The notes under the pieces are model-generated. The model did no database searches, was not told the origin of the DNA, and worked only from the letters and a program-made list of their open reading frames with translations. The translations under genes were made by a program, and so were the position numbers. From positions 47,073 to 111,072 of the forward strand of contig JANYGZ010000023.1 of NCBI GenBank assembly GCA_025362235.1: DNA of 64,000 nucleotides. Reading direction: 5' to 3'. Shown here piece by piece: positions 44,885 through 54,065 of this stretch. The DNA is from Ferruginibacter sp. Its GTDB lineage: Bacteria; Bacteroidota; Bacteroidia; Chitinophagales; Chitinophagaceae. Within the stretch, counting starts at the first letter, position 1. Each line of letters starts with the position of its first letter.

Positions 44885-45238
44885 ATGAAAAAGATAGTAT
44901 TTTTTACTGCTGTATTAATTTCTGCAGAACTTATTTCATTAAATGCGCGGGCTCAGCAAAATGATAATCCAATACGGTTTTTTACACCCGAAAAAGCTAA
45001 TGCGTTATCAAATAGCTCACCTATTACTGTGTTAAGTCTGCATGATAATACTAAAGCGGAAAAAATTGGCACCAATAAATTATTTGATTATTATAGGCTT
45101 CCATTGGACGGAATGATATGTATAGTGCCAAATAACGAAATTAAATATCACATCAATTTATATAATCCACCATCTGCTGCTAATAATTACACAGACAATA
45201 TTCCAAATGCTTTACCAAAAATTGGTTTAATTAAATAA
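44885..45238 (+). CDS. Secreted hypothetical protein
   Basis: 117 residues from ATG 44885, with a signal peptide (IVFFTAVLISAELISLNARA, then QQ). The mature part, about 95 residues, begins NDNPIRFFTPEKANALSNSS and has no cysteines apart from one in a GMICIVPN segment. No family was recognised. It stands between the cyclotransferase and a converging oxidoreductase gene. The longer frame from 44597 overlaps the previous gene and was not used. Confidence 0.6.
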   Translation: MKKIVFFTAVLISAELISLNARAQQNDNPIRFFTPEKANALSNSSPITVLSLHDNTKAEKIGTNKLFDYYRLPLDGMICIVPNNEIKYHINLYNPPSAANNYTDNIPNALPKIGLIK

Positions 45239-45269
45239 GGGTTAATTTATGAAGGACCTGCATCAACAT

Positions 45270-46334
45270 CTAAGCAACTACCTCACGCTGTACACCCGGT
45301 ATTTCCATTATAAGATTTTCTCCATAAGCACTGGCGGGTGTTTGATAGCCGGGGATAAAATTTCCATTTAATACTTTTTGTACAATTATTAAGGCACTAT
45401 GCATTGTTAAGGTATATCCTTCCGGACCGTTAAGCCTTATGGTAGCTGTTTTGCCTGCATTATTGGTGGCCTTTGCCCATACTAAACTATTGGCTTTTTG
45501 GCGCTGTTCGTCTGATGGGCCCGCCGGCCGTTGGCTGATTTTCTTTTTTATAAAATTACGAACCATGTCAGTTCTTAGCAGCCAGTTAAACAGAGGTTGT
45601 AGTTTTAAAATAGTATATTTTTTTTGGGATATAGCAGTAAAGGTTTCAATGTCCGGTATGTCTGTAGTAAAATAAGCGGTTGAAATATCGCCCCATGGAA
45701 TGCTCATTACAAATAATTTTTTTATCCCAAAATCAACCATCATTCCTTTATGCCCCAATGGCGAGCGTGTTATTTTTCCTTCTTTTCTTACCGCACCGCC
45801 TTCGCCCAGTTTTTCAGCCATAGTAATGGCAGTGCCATGCGATATACTTCCGCCCAATGTAGCAAAAGCCAGTTGCAATGCGTTGGCATCTGGCAATAAT
45901 TTTTTTGCCTGAAGGGCAAGGCAATCGGTGGGTACCACATCAAAGCCAACACCCGGCAACAGCATAACACCAGCTTTTTTGGCCGAGGCATCATATTGTT
46001 TTATCATTTCAAAAACAGCAATATCGCCGTTTATATCAAGGTAATGGGTACCGGTCAGTAAGCAGGCCAGCAGCATTGGTTTTGCAGTAAACTCAAACGG
46101 GCCCGCTGCATGTATCACCACATTCACTTCTCTTAATGCAGCCAGCAAAGCGGCGCTGTCGTCTAAATCAAAAACACGGTAGGGAAGATGAAGTTTATTG
46201 GCGAGTGGTTCTATCAGTTCCTTTCTTCTGCCGGCAAGAATAGGCTGTAAATTATATTGACTGGCATAACGGGCAATTAATTCGCCGGTATAACCATTGG
46301 CGCCATAAAGCAGGAAACTATTTGATTGCATCAT
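45270..46334 (-). CDS. Saccharopine dehydrogenase-like / trans-acting enoyl reductase family protein
   Basis: 354 residues from the ATG pair at 46334/46331. The Rossmann opening FLLYGANGYTGELIARYA is clear, followed by AGRRKELIEPLANKL and VVIHAAGPFEFTAKPML, LNINGD-like LDINGDIAVFE and LPGVGFDVVPTDCLAL. This is the pattern of the NAD(P)-binding family that includes mycobacterial trans-acting enoyl reductases. The substrate is unknown. It is cytoplasmic and is transcribed divergently from the serine hydrolase gene 89 bases away. Confidence 0.82.
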   Translation of the reverse strand: MMQSNSFLLYGANGYTGELIARYASQYNLQPILAGRRKELIEPLANKLHLPYRVFDLDDSAALLAALREVNVVIHAAGPFEFTAKPMLLACLLTGTHYLDINGDIAVFEMIKQYDASAKKAGVMLLPGVGFDVVPTDCLALQAKKLLPDANALQLAFATLGGSISHGTAITMAEKLGEGGAVRKEGKITRSPLGHKGMMVDFGIKKLFVMSIPWGDISTAYFTTDIPDIETFTAISQKKYTILKLQPLFNWLLRTDMVRNFIKKKISQRPAGPSDEQRQKANSLVWAKATNNAGKTATIRLNGPEGYTLTMHSALIIVQKVLNGNFIPGYQTPASAYGENLIMEIPGVQREVVA

Positions 46335-46422
46335 TAAATGTACAAAGAAGATGAATATAGTTTTGAATTGTTTTAGATAGGTAATTGTACCGTAACTTTC
46401 AAGTATAACCAATCATTCAGCC

Positions 46423-47997
46423 ATGAAACATTTTATTTTATTGCTTATTATTGCAGCCTTCTTTTTTTCGTGTACCGAAAATAGACAGTCAGCAAAGCCT
46501 GTTGCTACACTATTCGATACTTCCTACAAATCCGCTGTTTTCGCCGATACCGGCCGTATGGAAAAAATACGATTGGCTTTTTCGGTTATTGATTCATTAT
46601 ATAAAAAGTATGCAGACTCCAATCATTTTCCGGGTATTGCTTTTGGTTTGGTAGTAGATGGGAAACTTGTGCATACGGGTAGTTATGGATACACCGATAT
46701 TGACAAGAAAATACCGGTTACTTCTTCTTCCTTATTTCGTGTAGCCAGCATGAGTAAAAGTTTCACTGCAATGGCCATTTTAAAATTACGTGATGAAGGA
46801 AAACTAAATCTGGATGATCCTGCCTATCTCTATATTCCTGAATTAAAAAATCTTAAATACCCAACAGCTGATGCACCGCATATTACCATTCGCCATTTAT
46901 TAACCCATGGCGCTGGGTTTCCTGAAGACAATCCGTGGGGCGACAGACAGCTGGCAGATGATGATAAAGATTTAATGGAATTTATTGGCAAACAGATTTC
47001 ATTTTCTAACCCCCCGGGTATTGCGTATGAATACAGCAACCTTGGGTTTGCATTGCTTGGTAAAATTGTTACCAAAGTATCGGGCATGCGTTACCAGGAT
47101 TATATCAAAAAAAATATCTGGGAACCATTGGGTATGAAAACAGCTACTTATGAATATGGCGATGTTGCCCCCGATAAACTGGCGCACGGGTACCGCTGGC
47201 TCAATGAAAAGTGGAACGAAGAACAATTGTTACATGACACAAAAGATGGCAGCTGGGGAGCAATGGGAGCAATGATAAGTTCAATTGATGAATTTGGTAA
47301 CTACATGGCTTTTCATCTTTCGGCATGGCCTCCTGGTAATGCAAAAGATGACGGACCAATAAAAAGAAGTTCTGTCAGGGAAATGCATCATCCATGGAGA
47401 TTTAACGGGCTGAATTTAAATTATACTTATCCCAATGGAAGAGTATGTCCCATTGTAACTGCCTACTGTTACGGTTTGGGGTGGACAAGAGATTGCGAAG
47501 GCAGGGTATATATAGCACACAGTGGCGGGCTGCCGGGTTTTGGAAGCCAATGGCGCATTATGCCCGATTATGGAATCGGTATTGTTGCTTTTGCCAACCG
47601 CACTTATGCACCGATGGGTCCTATCAACATGCAGGTGCTGGATACATTGATAAAACTTGCCGATTTGCAACCTATGCAATTACCACCATCGAATATTTTG
47701 GAACAAAGAAAAACTGAGCTGGTAAAACTTTTGCCCGACTGGAACAATGCACAACAAAGCGGCATATTTGCTGAAAACTTTTTTCCTGATTACCCGATTG
47801 ATACCTTAAAAAAATATGCAAAAGATTTATATGCAAAAGCAGGGAAAATAATTGAAGTAAAACCAATGAAAGCCGAGAACCAATTACGTGGCTCATTTAT
47901 CTTGCAGGGAGAAAAAGCAAATATCGAAATTCAATTTACGCTTTCTCCGGAAAACCCGGCGCTCATACAGGAGTACCATATTAAAGAATTGAAATAA
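46423..47997 (+). CDS. Serine beta-lactamase-like hydrolase (class C fold) lipoprotein
   Basis: 524 residues. Lipobox FFSC after a hydrophobic signal. The SxxK nucleophile is in RVASMSKSFTAMAI, the second motif is YEYSNLGFAL (YxN-like) and the third is AHSGGLPGFGS (HxG). The order and spacing match beta-lactamase class C and esterase/D-aminopeptidase relatives. The C-terminal 130 residues form an extra domain seen in many Bacteroidota homologues. The enzyme is probably a periplasmic peptidase or esterase; penicillin hydrolysis is not implied. Confidence 0.88.
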   Translation: MKHFILLLIIAAFFFSCTENRQSAKPVATLFDTSYKSAVFADTGRMEKIRLAFSVIDSLYKKYADSNHFPGIAFGLVVDGKLVHTGSYGYTDIDKKIPVTSSSLFRVASMSKSFTAMAILKLRDEGKLNLDDPAYLYIPELKNLKYPTADAPHITIRHLLTHGAGFPEDNPWGDRQLADDDKDLMEFIGKQISFSNPPGIAYEYSNLGFALLGKIVTKVSGMRYQDYIKKNIWEPLGMKTATYEYGDVAPDKLAHGYRWLNEKWNEEQLLHDTKDGSWGAMGAMISSIDEFGNYMAFHLSAWPPGNAKDDGPIKRSSVREMHHPWRFNGLNLNYTYPNGRVCPIVTAYCYGLGWTRDCEGRVYIAHSGGLPGFGSQWRIMPDYGIGIVAFANRTYAPMGPINMQVLDTLIKLADLQPMQLPPSNILEQRKTELVKLLPDWNNAQQSGIFAENFFPDYPIDTLKKYAKDLYAKAGKIIEVKPMKAENQLRGSFILQGEKANIEIQFTLSPENPALIQEYHIKELK

Positions 47998-48003
47998 GTT
48001 TTT

Positions 48004-48188
48004 ACCACAGAATGATACAGAGGTAGGCACAGAGTTTCACACAGAAAAAAAATAAAAACCCTGAGAAACTCTGTGGTGAAAAATACAATTAACCACAGAG
48101 TAACACAGAGGGAGGCATAGAGTTTCACACAGAAAAAATAAAAAACTCCATGTAACTCTGTGAAAAAAACTCTGAGAAACTCTGTGGT
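48004..48188. repeat. Two ACCACAGAG...CTCTGTGGT palindromes upstream of GxxExxY gene
   Basis: Element 1 spans 48004-48077 and element 2 spans 48092-48188. Each starts ACCACAGA and ends CTCTGTGGT or TCTGTGGT, with internal repeats of ACAGAG and AGAGTTTCACACAGAAAAA. Each can fold into a long hairpin. They lie between the serine hydrolase stop and the small nuclease-like gene. Confidence 0.85.
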
Positions 48189-48203
48189 AAAAAATAAATT
48201 ACG

Positions 48204-48575
48204 ATGGAAATAAATCAACTTACGGAACAAATTTTAAAATGTGCCTATAAAGTACATACAGCCCACGGGCCGGGGTTATTGGAGAGTGCTTATGAGGAGT
48301 GTTTGTATTATGAATTGAAAATGTCTAGGTTAATTGTAGAAAAACAAAAGCCCATGCCATTAATTTATGAAGAAGTAAAATTAGATATTGGCTACCGGAT
48401 TGATTTATTGGTGGAAAATAAAGTTGTATTAGAAATAAAAGCAGTTGATGCATTTAATGATGTTCATGTAGCGCAAGTAATACCGTACTTAAAATTATCA
48501 AAATGTAAAATTGGATTGTTGATCAATTTCAATGTATCCTCTTTAAAAAATGGAATTAGACGATTGATAAATTAA
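48204..48575 (+). CDS. GxxExxY protein (PD-(D/E)xK-like)
   Basis: 123 residues. The name-giving motif GLLESAYEECLYYEL is complete and the nuclease-like core RIDLLVENKVVLEIKAVDAF carries D and ExK residues of the PD-(D/E)xK fold. It has no signal or membrane segment. The gene starts 16 bases after a palindromic repeat, and its stop TAA (48573-48575) ends at the first base of the next copy (TTAACCACAGAG). The function of the family is unsettled; its repeated association with such palindromes hints at a mobile or repeat-processing element. Confidence 0.85.
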   Translation: MEINQLTEQILKCAYKVHTAHGPGLLESAYEECLYYELKMSRLIVEKQKPMPLIYEEVKLDIGYRIDLLVENKVVLEIKAVDAFNDVHVAQVIPYLKLSKCKIGLLINFNVSSLKNGIRRLIN

Positions 48576-48661
48576 CCACAGAGTGACACATAGGTAAGCA
48601 CAAAGTTTCACTGAGGCAAAACAAAAAACTCCGTGCAACTCTGTGAAAAAACTCTGTGGTT
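48575..48661. repeat. ACCACAGAG...CTCTGTGGT palindrome downstream of GxxExxY gene
   Basis: Third copy of the family at 48004-48188, starting ACCACAGAGTGACACA and ending AACTCTGTGGTT. It overlaps the end of the gene and could act as its terminator by hairpin formation, though no T run follows. Confidence 0.85.
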
Positions 48662-48685
48662 AAAAGAAAACTGTGTGGCTTAAAA

Positions 48686-49471
48686 TTATAATGCCCTATC
48701 CAGGTGTGTATACCCTCCATCCACATGAATCAATTGCCCGGTGGTATGGCTCGATTTTTCTGACAAAAGAAATACAACCATATTGGCAATTTCTTCAGTA
48801 GTAGTCATTCTTTTTTCAAGCGGGATTTTCGCAACAATATTTTGCAACTTTTCTGCCGGATTATCAAAAGTTTTTATCCATGTTTCATATAAAGGTGTAA
48901 AACATTCTGCTACAATAACCGCATTTACCCGGATGCCGTATTTTAGTAATTCTACGGCCCACTCTCTTGTTAATGCATTACGGCCACCGTTGGAAGCTGC
49001 ATAAGCAGATGTATTGCCCTGGCCGGTTTCAGCAGTTTTTGAACCAATATTTACAATAGCCCCTTTTGATTTTTTTAATTCGGGTAAGGCATGATGTGCT
49101 ATCAAATAATAATGCACAAGGTTTCTATGTAAGGAAGCAATAAAAGATTCATAGTTGCCATTTTCTAATCCTACTCCATCATTTACCCCGGCATTATTTA
49201 CAACACCATCTATACGGCCAAATTCAGTTATTAGTTTCTTTACTGCGTTTTCGCATTCAGCAGGGTTTGTCAACTCTGCGGTTGTATATCTTGCCTGCCC
49301 GCCAAGCAAAGCAATTTCTTTAATTGCCGCAATATTATCTCCCTCGTCTCTCCCAATAATAAAAGGTATTGCTCCTTCAGCAGCCAAAACTTTACTAATA
49401 CCAAAGCCAATACCTTTAGCGCCGCCGGTTACTATTATTACTTTGTTGTTTAACTGTAAGTTCATTTGCAT
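48686..49471 (-). CDS. SDR-family dehydrogenase of the fucose locus (catalytic Lys replaced)
   Basis: 261 residues with cofactor loop TGGAKGIGFGI, NNAGV, Ser144 (NIGSKTAE) and Tyr157. The residue four after the tyrosine, normally lysine in SDR enzymes, is Asn161 (YAASN). The adjacent GGRNALTREWAVELL helix is well kept, and relatives in fucose and rhamnose loci may share the change. The enzyme is likely to oxidise L-fucose to the lactone or 2-keto-3-deoxy-L-fuconate at C4. It is the last gene of the fucose run, 3 bases after the lactonase gene. Confidence 0.82.
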   Translation of the reverse strand: MQMNLQLNNKVIIVTGGAKGIGFGISKVLAAEGAIPFIIGRDEGDNIAAIKEIALLGGQARYTTAELTNPAECENAVKKLITEFGRIDGVVNNAGVNDGVGLENGNYESFIASLHRNLVHYYLIAHHALPELKKSKGAIVNIGSKTAETGQGNTSAYAASNGGRNALTREWAVELLKYGIRVNAVIVAECFTPLYETWIKTFDNPAEKLQNIVAKIPLEKRMTTTEEIANMVVFLLSEKSSHTTGQLIHVDGGYTHLDRAL

Positions 49472-49474
49472 TTT

Positions 49475-50302
49475 TTATAAATGATAAAAATCAATTGCAT
49501 TTTGTCCCCAGATTTTAGCCTGTTCCTGAATAGAGAATTGGGTATAATAACGATGTATAATATTACTGGTTTCTTGGTAAGATGCAGCAACAAGGCAAAC
49601 GGGCCAATCGCTTCCAAACATCAAACGGTTAATGCCGAAAGCTTCTGTAACAACATCTAAGCAATAAGTAAAATCAGCTTTCTTCCAGTTGGCCCAATCA
49701 GCTTCTGTAACCATACCCGATACTTTACAAAAAACATTTGGATAAGCGGCTATGGCCCTGATGCCTTTTTTCCATTCAAAAAAATTGGCCTTTGCAAAAT
49801 TGGGTTTTGCCAAATGGTCTATTACAAAAGCCTGCTGCGGAAAACGTTGTACAAACTTTATGGCGTAGGGCAAATGTTTTGGAAAAATCAGTATATCGTA
49901 AGTAAAATTATAGTTGGCCAATTTTTCTATACCGTTACAAAAATTTTCATTTAGTAAAAAATCATCCTGTGGTTCTGCCTGCACAACATGGCGTAAACCT
50001 TTTAGTTTTTTGTATTGCGAAAAATGCTCCAGCCTTTCCTCAACATTAACTGCCTGTAAATCTACCCAGCCAATAACGCCTTTTATGCTATCATTTTCTT
50101 CGGCGAAAGCAAGCAAAAAATTTGTTTCATCTTCACTATGGCCTGCCTGCACCGCCACAGATCCATCAATATTATTTTCGTGCAGCAATGGCAATAAATC
50201 AGCCGGACTAAAATCACGCTGAATCAATTTCATATCATCGGTTATCCATGCATCTTTTACAGGATGGTATTTCCAAAAATGTTGATGGCTGTCTATCCTC
50301 AT
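49475..50302 (-). CDS. Amidohydrolase-family lactonase (L-fucono-1,5-lactonase-like)
   Basis: 275 residues from ATG 50302, whose ATGA overlap with the mutarotase stop supports this start. The metal motif RIDSHQHFW (HxH), the barrel strands GVIGWVDLQA and FVIDHLAKP, and the final RLMFGSDWPVC aspartate site are intact, as in lactonases of the 2-pyrone-4,6-dicarboxylate/fuconolactone group. It would open L-fuconolactone to L-fuconate. It belongs to the minus-strand fucose cluster. Confidence 0.85.
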   Translation of the reverse strand: MRIDSHQHFWKYHPVKDAWITDDMKLIQRDFSPADLLPLLHENNIDGSVAVQAGHSEDETNFLLAFAEENDSIKGVIGWVDLQAVNVEERLEHFSQYKKLKGLRHVVQAEPQDDFLLNENFCNGIEKLANYNFTYDILIFPKHLPYAIKFVQRFPQQAFVIDHLAKPNFAKANFFEWKKGIRAIAAYPNVFCKVSGMVTEADWANWKKADFTYCLDVVTEAFGINRLMFGSDWPVCLVAASYQETSNIIHRYYTQFSIQEQAKIWGQNAIDFYHL

Positions 50303-50637
50303 GGCAGTTGAAATATTTTTTCCATTAGCATCCACTTTTGCCCGGGTGCGGCCCAAGGCAGTGCCTGTTGAAATTTCCACATCAGCTCTTCCCATTGCTG
50401 CACTACAGTATTACTGGCATCCATTGCCGATTTTTTCTCAAAAGAAAAATCTGCACCTGCTTCAATAATCATAAACATACGGTTGCCAATACAATAAATA
50501 TCCAGCACTTCAATACCGGCATCTTTAATGCTTTTTATTATTGGTGGCCATACATTTTGATGATAGGCTTTGTATTCTGCAATCAATTTTGCATCATCTT
50601 TTAAATCTAATGCAAGACAATATTTTTGGGTTGACAT
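50299..50637 (-). CDS. L-rhamnose/L-fucose mutarotase (RhaM-like)
   Basis: 112 residues of the RhaM fold: YCLALDLKDDAKLIAEYKAY, HQNVWPPIIKSIKDAGIEVLDI and NRMFMIIEAG with a final W-rich segment (KFQQALPWAAPGQKW). The His in YHQNVWP is the usual active-site residue. The enzyme interconverts alpha and beta anomers of 6-deoxy-hexoses. In this cluster L-fucose is the likely substrate. Its stop overlaps the lactonase start, so the two are coupled. Confidence 0.87.
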   Translation of the reverse strand: MSTQKYCLALDLKDDAKLIAEYKAYHQNVWPPIIKSIKDAGIEVLDIYCIGNRMFMIIEAGADFSFEKKSAMDASNTVVQQWEELMWKFQQALPWAAPGQKWMLMEKIFQLP

Positions 50638-50716
50638 GAGATTTAATTATGAGTTATGAATTAAGTGATGAGTTGTGAATATTGACAAGCTGGAACTATT
50701 GATCTTTCATTATTGA

Positions 50717-51571
50717 CTATTCGCCATACGCTTTTGCCACTTGTTTACTCTTCCCCAACCCTTCAATTTCCAACTCTATAACATCGCCTGGTTTAATATA
50801 TATTGGTTCTGGCTTAATGCCTAACCCTACACCGGGTGGCGTTCCTGTACTGATTACATCACCCGGCAGCAAGGTCATAAACTGGCTGAGGTAATGCACC
50901 AGGAAAGGTATTTTAAAAACCAGGTTGCTGGTATTACTGTTTTGGTATTTTTTGCCGTTTACGGTTAACCACATAGGCAAATTATTTACATCCTCCACCT
51001 CATCGGTTGTTGCCAGGAATGGACCCAGCGGTGCAAATGTGTCGCAACCCTTTCCTTTGGTCCATTGGCCGCCACGCTCCAGTTGAAAGGCTCTCTCACT
51101 ATAGTCATTGTGCAGGCAATAACCGGCTACAAAATTCATGGCATCTCCTTCTTCTACATAGCTTGCTTTTTTACCCATCACAAAAGCAAGTTCAACTTCC
51201 CAATCTGTTTTAGTACTGTTTTTGGGAATCACCAGGTTATCATTGGGACCGCATAGTGCCGTGGTTGATTTAAAAAAAATAATCGGCTCTGCGGGTATGG
51301 GAGCATTGGTTTCAATACAATGATCTACATAATTTAAACCGATACAAATTATTTTAGAAGGCCTTGCTACGGGCGAACCCAAACGAACACCAGCACCTAC
51401 TTCCGGGAATGAGCCATCGCCCGCTATTGCCCTTTTCAATTTTTCTATTTCATTATTTTCAAAAAATGCCTCATTGTAATCGGCTACCACAGAAGACATG
51501 TCCCACATTTTTTCTCCAATCAATAAACCGGGTTTTTCTTTACCGGCCTCTTCAAAACGAATCAGTTTCAT
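50717..51571 (-). CDS. Fumarylacetoacetate hydrolase-fold enzyme (2,4-diketo-3-deoxy-L-fuconate hydrolase-like)
   Basis: 284 residues from ATG 51571. The FAH core shows KIICIGLNYVDHCIE, EPIIFFKSTTAL, DWEVELAFVMGKKA, the metal ligands in the E-V-E segment, and VISTGTPPGVGLG near the end. These enzymes split 1,3-diketo acids. In the non-phosphorylating fucose route the step yields pyruvate and L-lactate. It follows the fucosidase gene by ten bases. A second FAH protein of the cluster is at 58433-59284. Confidence 0.85.
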   Translation of the reverse strand: MKLIRFEEAGKEKPGLLIGEKMWDMSSVVADYNEAFFENNEIEKLKRAIAGDGSFPEVGAGVRLGSPVARPSKIICIGLNYVDHCIETNAPIPAEPIIFFKSTTALCGPNDNLVIPKNSTKTDWEVELAFVMGKKASYVEEGDAMNFVAGYCLHNDYSERAFQLERGGQWTKGKGCDTFAPLGPFLATTDEVEDVNNLPMWLTVNGKKYQNSNTSNLVFKIPFLVHYLSQFMTLLPGDVISTGTPPGVGLGIKPEPIYIKPGDVIELEIEGLGKSKQVAKAYGE

Positions 51572-51581
51572 TGTATTAATT

Positions 51582-52913
51582 TTATTGTAATTGTAATTTG
51601 ATGATGGTATCAATGGGGTCAAACTGCACTCCATCCAAATACACAAACATACCTTCAGGCTGTTGTTTAAATTTTATATTTTTCTTACCGGCTCTTAGTG
51701 AAGCTGAAATAATTTTCCCTTTAAACCCGGGCATAAAAATATATCCCTGTGAAGTTGCTTTAAGTATATGAACGAACCAGGATTTATTTTTTACAGTAAC
51801 TACACCCCAATCCTGCGGTGGATAAATATTGCCTCTTGTACCATAAATGGTTTCTCCGTTTGCCTTCATCCATTGCCCGATTGCCGCCAGCGTATCAGTA
51901 AATTCGGGTTGAACTTTTCCGTTCGGCATCGGCCCCACATTCAATAAAAAATTAACATCACGGCCTGCCCCTTTTACCAGGTAATGAATTAATTGTTTTA
52001 CCGTTTTATAATTGTTATCGGTAATATTAAAGCCCCATGAATTGTTCATCGTTTCACAGGTCTCTACCGGTAATTGCAGCGAAGCTTCCTGGAAACTTAA
52101 TCCTGATTTATTTTCGCCGGGAAGGTCTTTTTCAAACATCTGAAAATCTTCCCCAGCAAATGGACTTAGATGGTGATTGTTACCAATTAGTGCCTGTGGT
52201 TGCAGGCGGTGTATCAATGAATAAATTTCATCGTATTTCCAATCGATCCTTGAAGTACGGTCTACACTTCCTTCCGGTTGTGTTTGATCCCAATGGCCAT
52301 CGAACCAGATACCGCCAATGGTACCGTAGTTGGTTAATAATTCAGTTAACTGGTTCTTCATAAACTGTAGATAGCTGGCATAATCACCCTTGCCAGTGCG
52401 GCCGCTATGCTGCCCTGTTTTACCGGTTTCATGCGGATAATCATCCCTGCCCCAATCCAGTAAAGAATAATATAAAAATAATTGAATGCCTTGTTTATGA
52501 CATTCATCTGCTATCATTTTTACAATATCTTTTTTATAAGGAGTATGCATGATATTGTAATCAGAATATTTTGTATCCCACATACTAAAGCCATCATGGT
52601 GGCGGGTGATAAGGGTAATGTATTTCATCCCGGCATTTTTTGCCATGCTTACCCATTGCTCTGCGTTGAACTCAATTGGATTAAAAAAATCTGCCAGGCG
52701 CTTGTAGTTTTTATAAGTGATCTGCTTTTCATTCATCACCCATTCACCTGCACCCGGAATGCTGAATGGACCCCAGTGAATAAATAGCCCAAACTTATCA
52801 TCACGAAACTCATGGCGGGCCTTTATATTTTCAGCAGCAGGTGTGTAGGTTTGCGCCTTCAATGCAATGGCCATTGCGCAAACACTTACAATTATTACAA
52901 TTTTTTTCATCAT
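51582..52913 (-). CDS. Secreted GH29 alpha-L-fucosidase
   Basis: 443 residues. The signal peptide ends ALKAQ. Family markers are ARHEFRDDKFGLFIHWGPFS, MKYITLITRHHDGFSMWDTK and YGTIGGIWFDGHWDQ, where the Asp is the catalytic nucleophile position of GH29. NFLLNVGPMPNGKV and the C-terminal jelly-roll strands follow. The enzyme releases L-fucose from glycans outside the cytoplasm and so feeds the FucP transporter encoded upstream in the same strand order. Confidence 0.92.
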   Translation of the reverse strand: MMKKIVIIVSVCAMAIALKAQTYTPAAENIKARHEFRDDKFGLFIHWGPFSIPGAGEWVMNEKQITYKNYKRLADFFNPIEFNAEQWVSMAKNAGMKYITLITRHHDGFSMWDTKYSDYNIMHTPYKKDIVKMIADECHKQGIQLFLYYSLLDWGRDDYPHETGKTGQHSGRTGKGDYASYLQFMKNQLTELLTNYGTIGGIWFDGHWDQTQPEGSVDRTSRIDWKYDEIYSLIHRLQPQALIGNNHHLSPFAGEDFQMFEKDLPGENKSGLSFQEASLQLPVETCETMNNSWGFNITDNNYKTVKQLIHYLVKGAGRDVNFLLNVGPMPNGKVQPEFTDTLAAIGQWMKANGETIYGTRGNIYPPQDWGVVTVKNKSWFVHILKATSQGYIFMPGFKGKIISASLRAGKKNIKFKQQPEGMFVYLDGVQFDPIDTIIKLQLQ

Positions 52914-52955
52914 TTATTTTTTATCTATTAAGAAGTTGCTGATTGCTTCCATTTA

Positions 52956-53720
52956 TTAATTATTGAGTTTTACAAATCCCCCATCAATAGGGTAATCGCA
53001 ACCAGTAATAAAAGAAGCCTCATCACTGCAAAGGTATAGAGCCAGTGCAGCTATTTCGGCTGGCTTCGCCATACGGCCAATGGGTTGTGTTTTAGATAAT
53101 TTATCAAACATTTCCTTTTCATTACCGGGATAATTTTTTGCAATAAATCCATCTACAAATGGTGTGTGTACCCGGGCGGGTGAAATAGAATTGCAACGGA
53201 TATTTTCTGACATATAATCCTTAGCAACACTTAACGTCATCGCTATAATAGCTCCTTTAGTTGTTGAATATACAAAGCGGTCAGGAATGCCTACCAGCGC
53301 TGCAATAGATGCCATATTAATGATAACACCTCCACCCGAAATACGCAATTGAGGTATTGCTGCATGCAGGCAATTGTACACCCCTTTGATATTTACATTT
53401 ACAACCCTGTCAAAATCTGCTTCGGGTGTGTTATCGGCCTTACCTACATGGGCAATGCCGGCATTATTTACAAGAATATGAATACCGCCAATTTCTTTAA
53501 AGATGGTCAAAATATCTTTTTGGCTGGCCACATTGCACGCATGTGCAAATATCTTGCCGCCATTGGCTGTAATTTCTTCCACCACAATGCTGGCGCTTTC
53601 TGCCGTTAATTCAATGATATGAACTTCTGCGCCCTGCCGGGCAAATAAAACAGCAATAGCTTTTCCAATACCACTACCGCCACCGGTAATCACTGCTTTT
53701 TTATTTTGTAACGAAAACAT
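52956..53720 (-). CDS. SDR-family dehydrogenase of the fucose locus
   Basis: 254 residues from ATG 53720 (the longer frame starts in a repeat). A classic SDR: TGGGSGIGKAIAV, NNAGI, GVIINMASIAALVG and the intact YSTTK active site, ending VRCNSISP-like IRCNSISPARVHTPF and DYPIDGGFVKL. It probably acts on a fucose pathway intermediate, for example 2-keto-3-deoxy-L-fuconate 4-dehydrogenase or L-fucose dehydrogenase. Which of the two SDRs does which step cannot be fixed from sequence. Confidence 0.87.
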   Translation of the reverse strand: MFSLQNKKAVITGGGSGIGKAIAVLFARQGAEVHIIELTAESASIVVEEITANGGKIFAHACNVASQKDILTIFKEIGGIHILVNNAGIAHVGKADNTPEADFDRVVNVNIKGVYNCLHAAIPQLRISGGGVIINMASIAALVGIPDRFVYSTTKGAIIAMTLSVAKDYMSENIRCNSISPARVHTPFVDGFIAKNYPGNEKEMFDKLSKTQPIGRMAKPAEIAALALYLCSDEASFITGCDYPIDGGFVKLNN

Positions 53721-53755
53721 TTTTTTAGTTATGAGTGATGAATTATTATTTACCT

Positions 53756-54063
53756 CAACCTCCTTCTCCCTCTCCTGTAGGAGACGGAGCGGCACTTCGC
53801 TTCTTTAATAAAAAATTTGTTCTTCCATTTCTACATTTGTTCTTTAATCTGCAAGATCTTACGAAAATATCATCCATATTCATTCACATACGAGTTAGAC
53901 TAAGAATAGCCTGAGGCCTATGTGATATTTATCAGCTGAATAAACTTGAACAAAATCCAGGATCGTTCGTCACAATTTAAATGATTAATTGGAAGAACAA
54001 GTTGCTGGGTTATATTCTACTGTTCCGCTCCTTTCCCTTCGGGGAAGGAGTTGGAGGAAGGGG
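53756..54063. repeat. CTCC/GGAG palindromic repeats in intergenic gap
   Basis: Two REP-like palindromes: CTCCCTCTCCTGTAGGAGACGG near 53765-53790 (given here in 20-base limit as CTCTCCTGTAGGAGA) and CTCCTTTCCCTTCGGGGAAGGAG at 54028-54050 (stem TCCTT/AAGGA with TTCG loop). They belong to the family of 13597-13637. The middle part of the gap, 53800-54020, shows nothing. Confidence 0.6.
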
Positions 54064-54065
54064 CC

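Noticed and set aside
48004..48661. CRISPR-like array from the ACCACAGAG repeats
   Set aside because: Only three long palindromes with a gene between them, no regular spacers and no cas genes.
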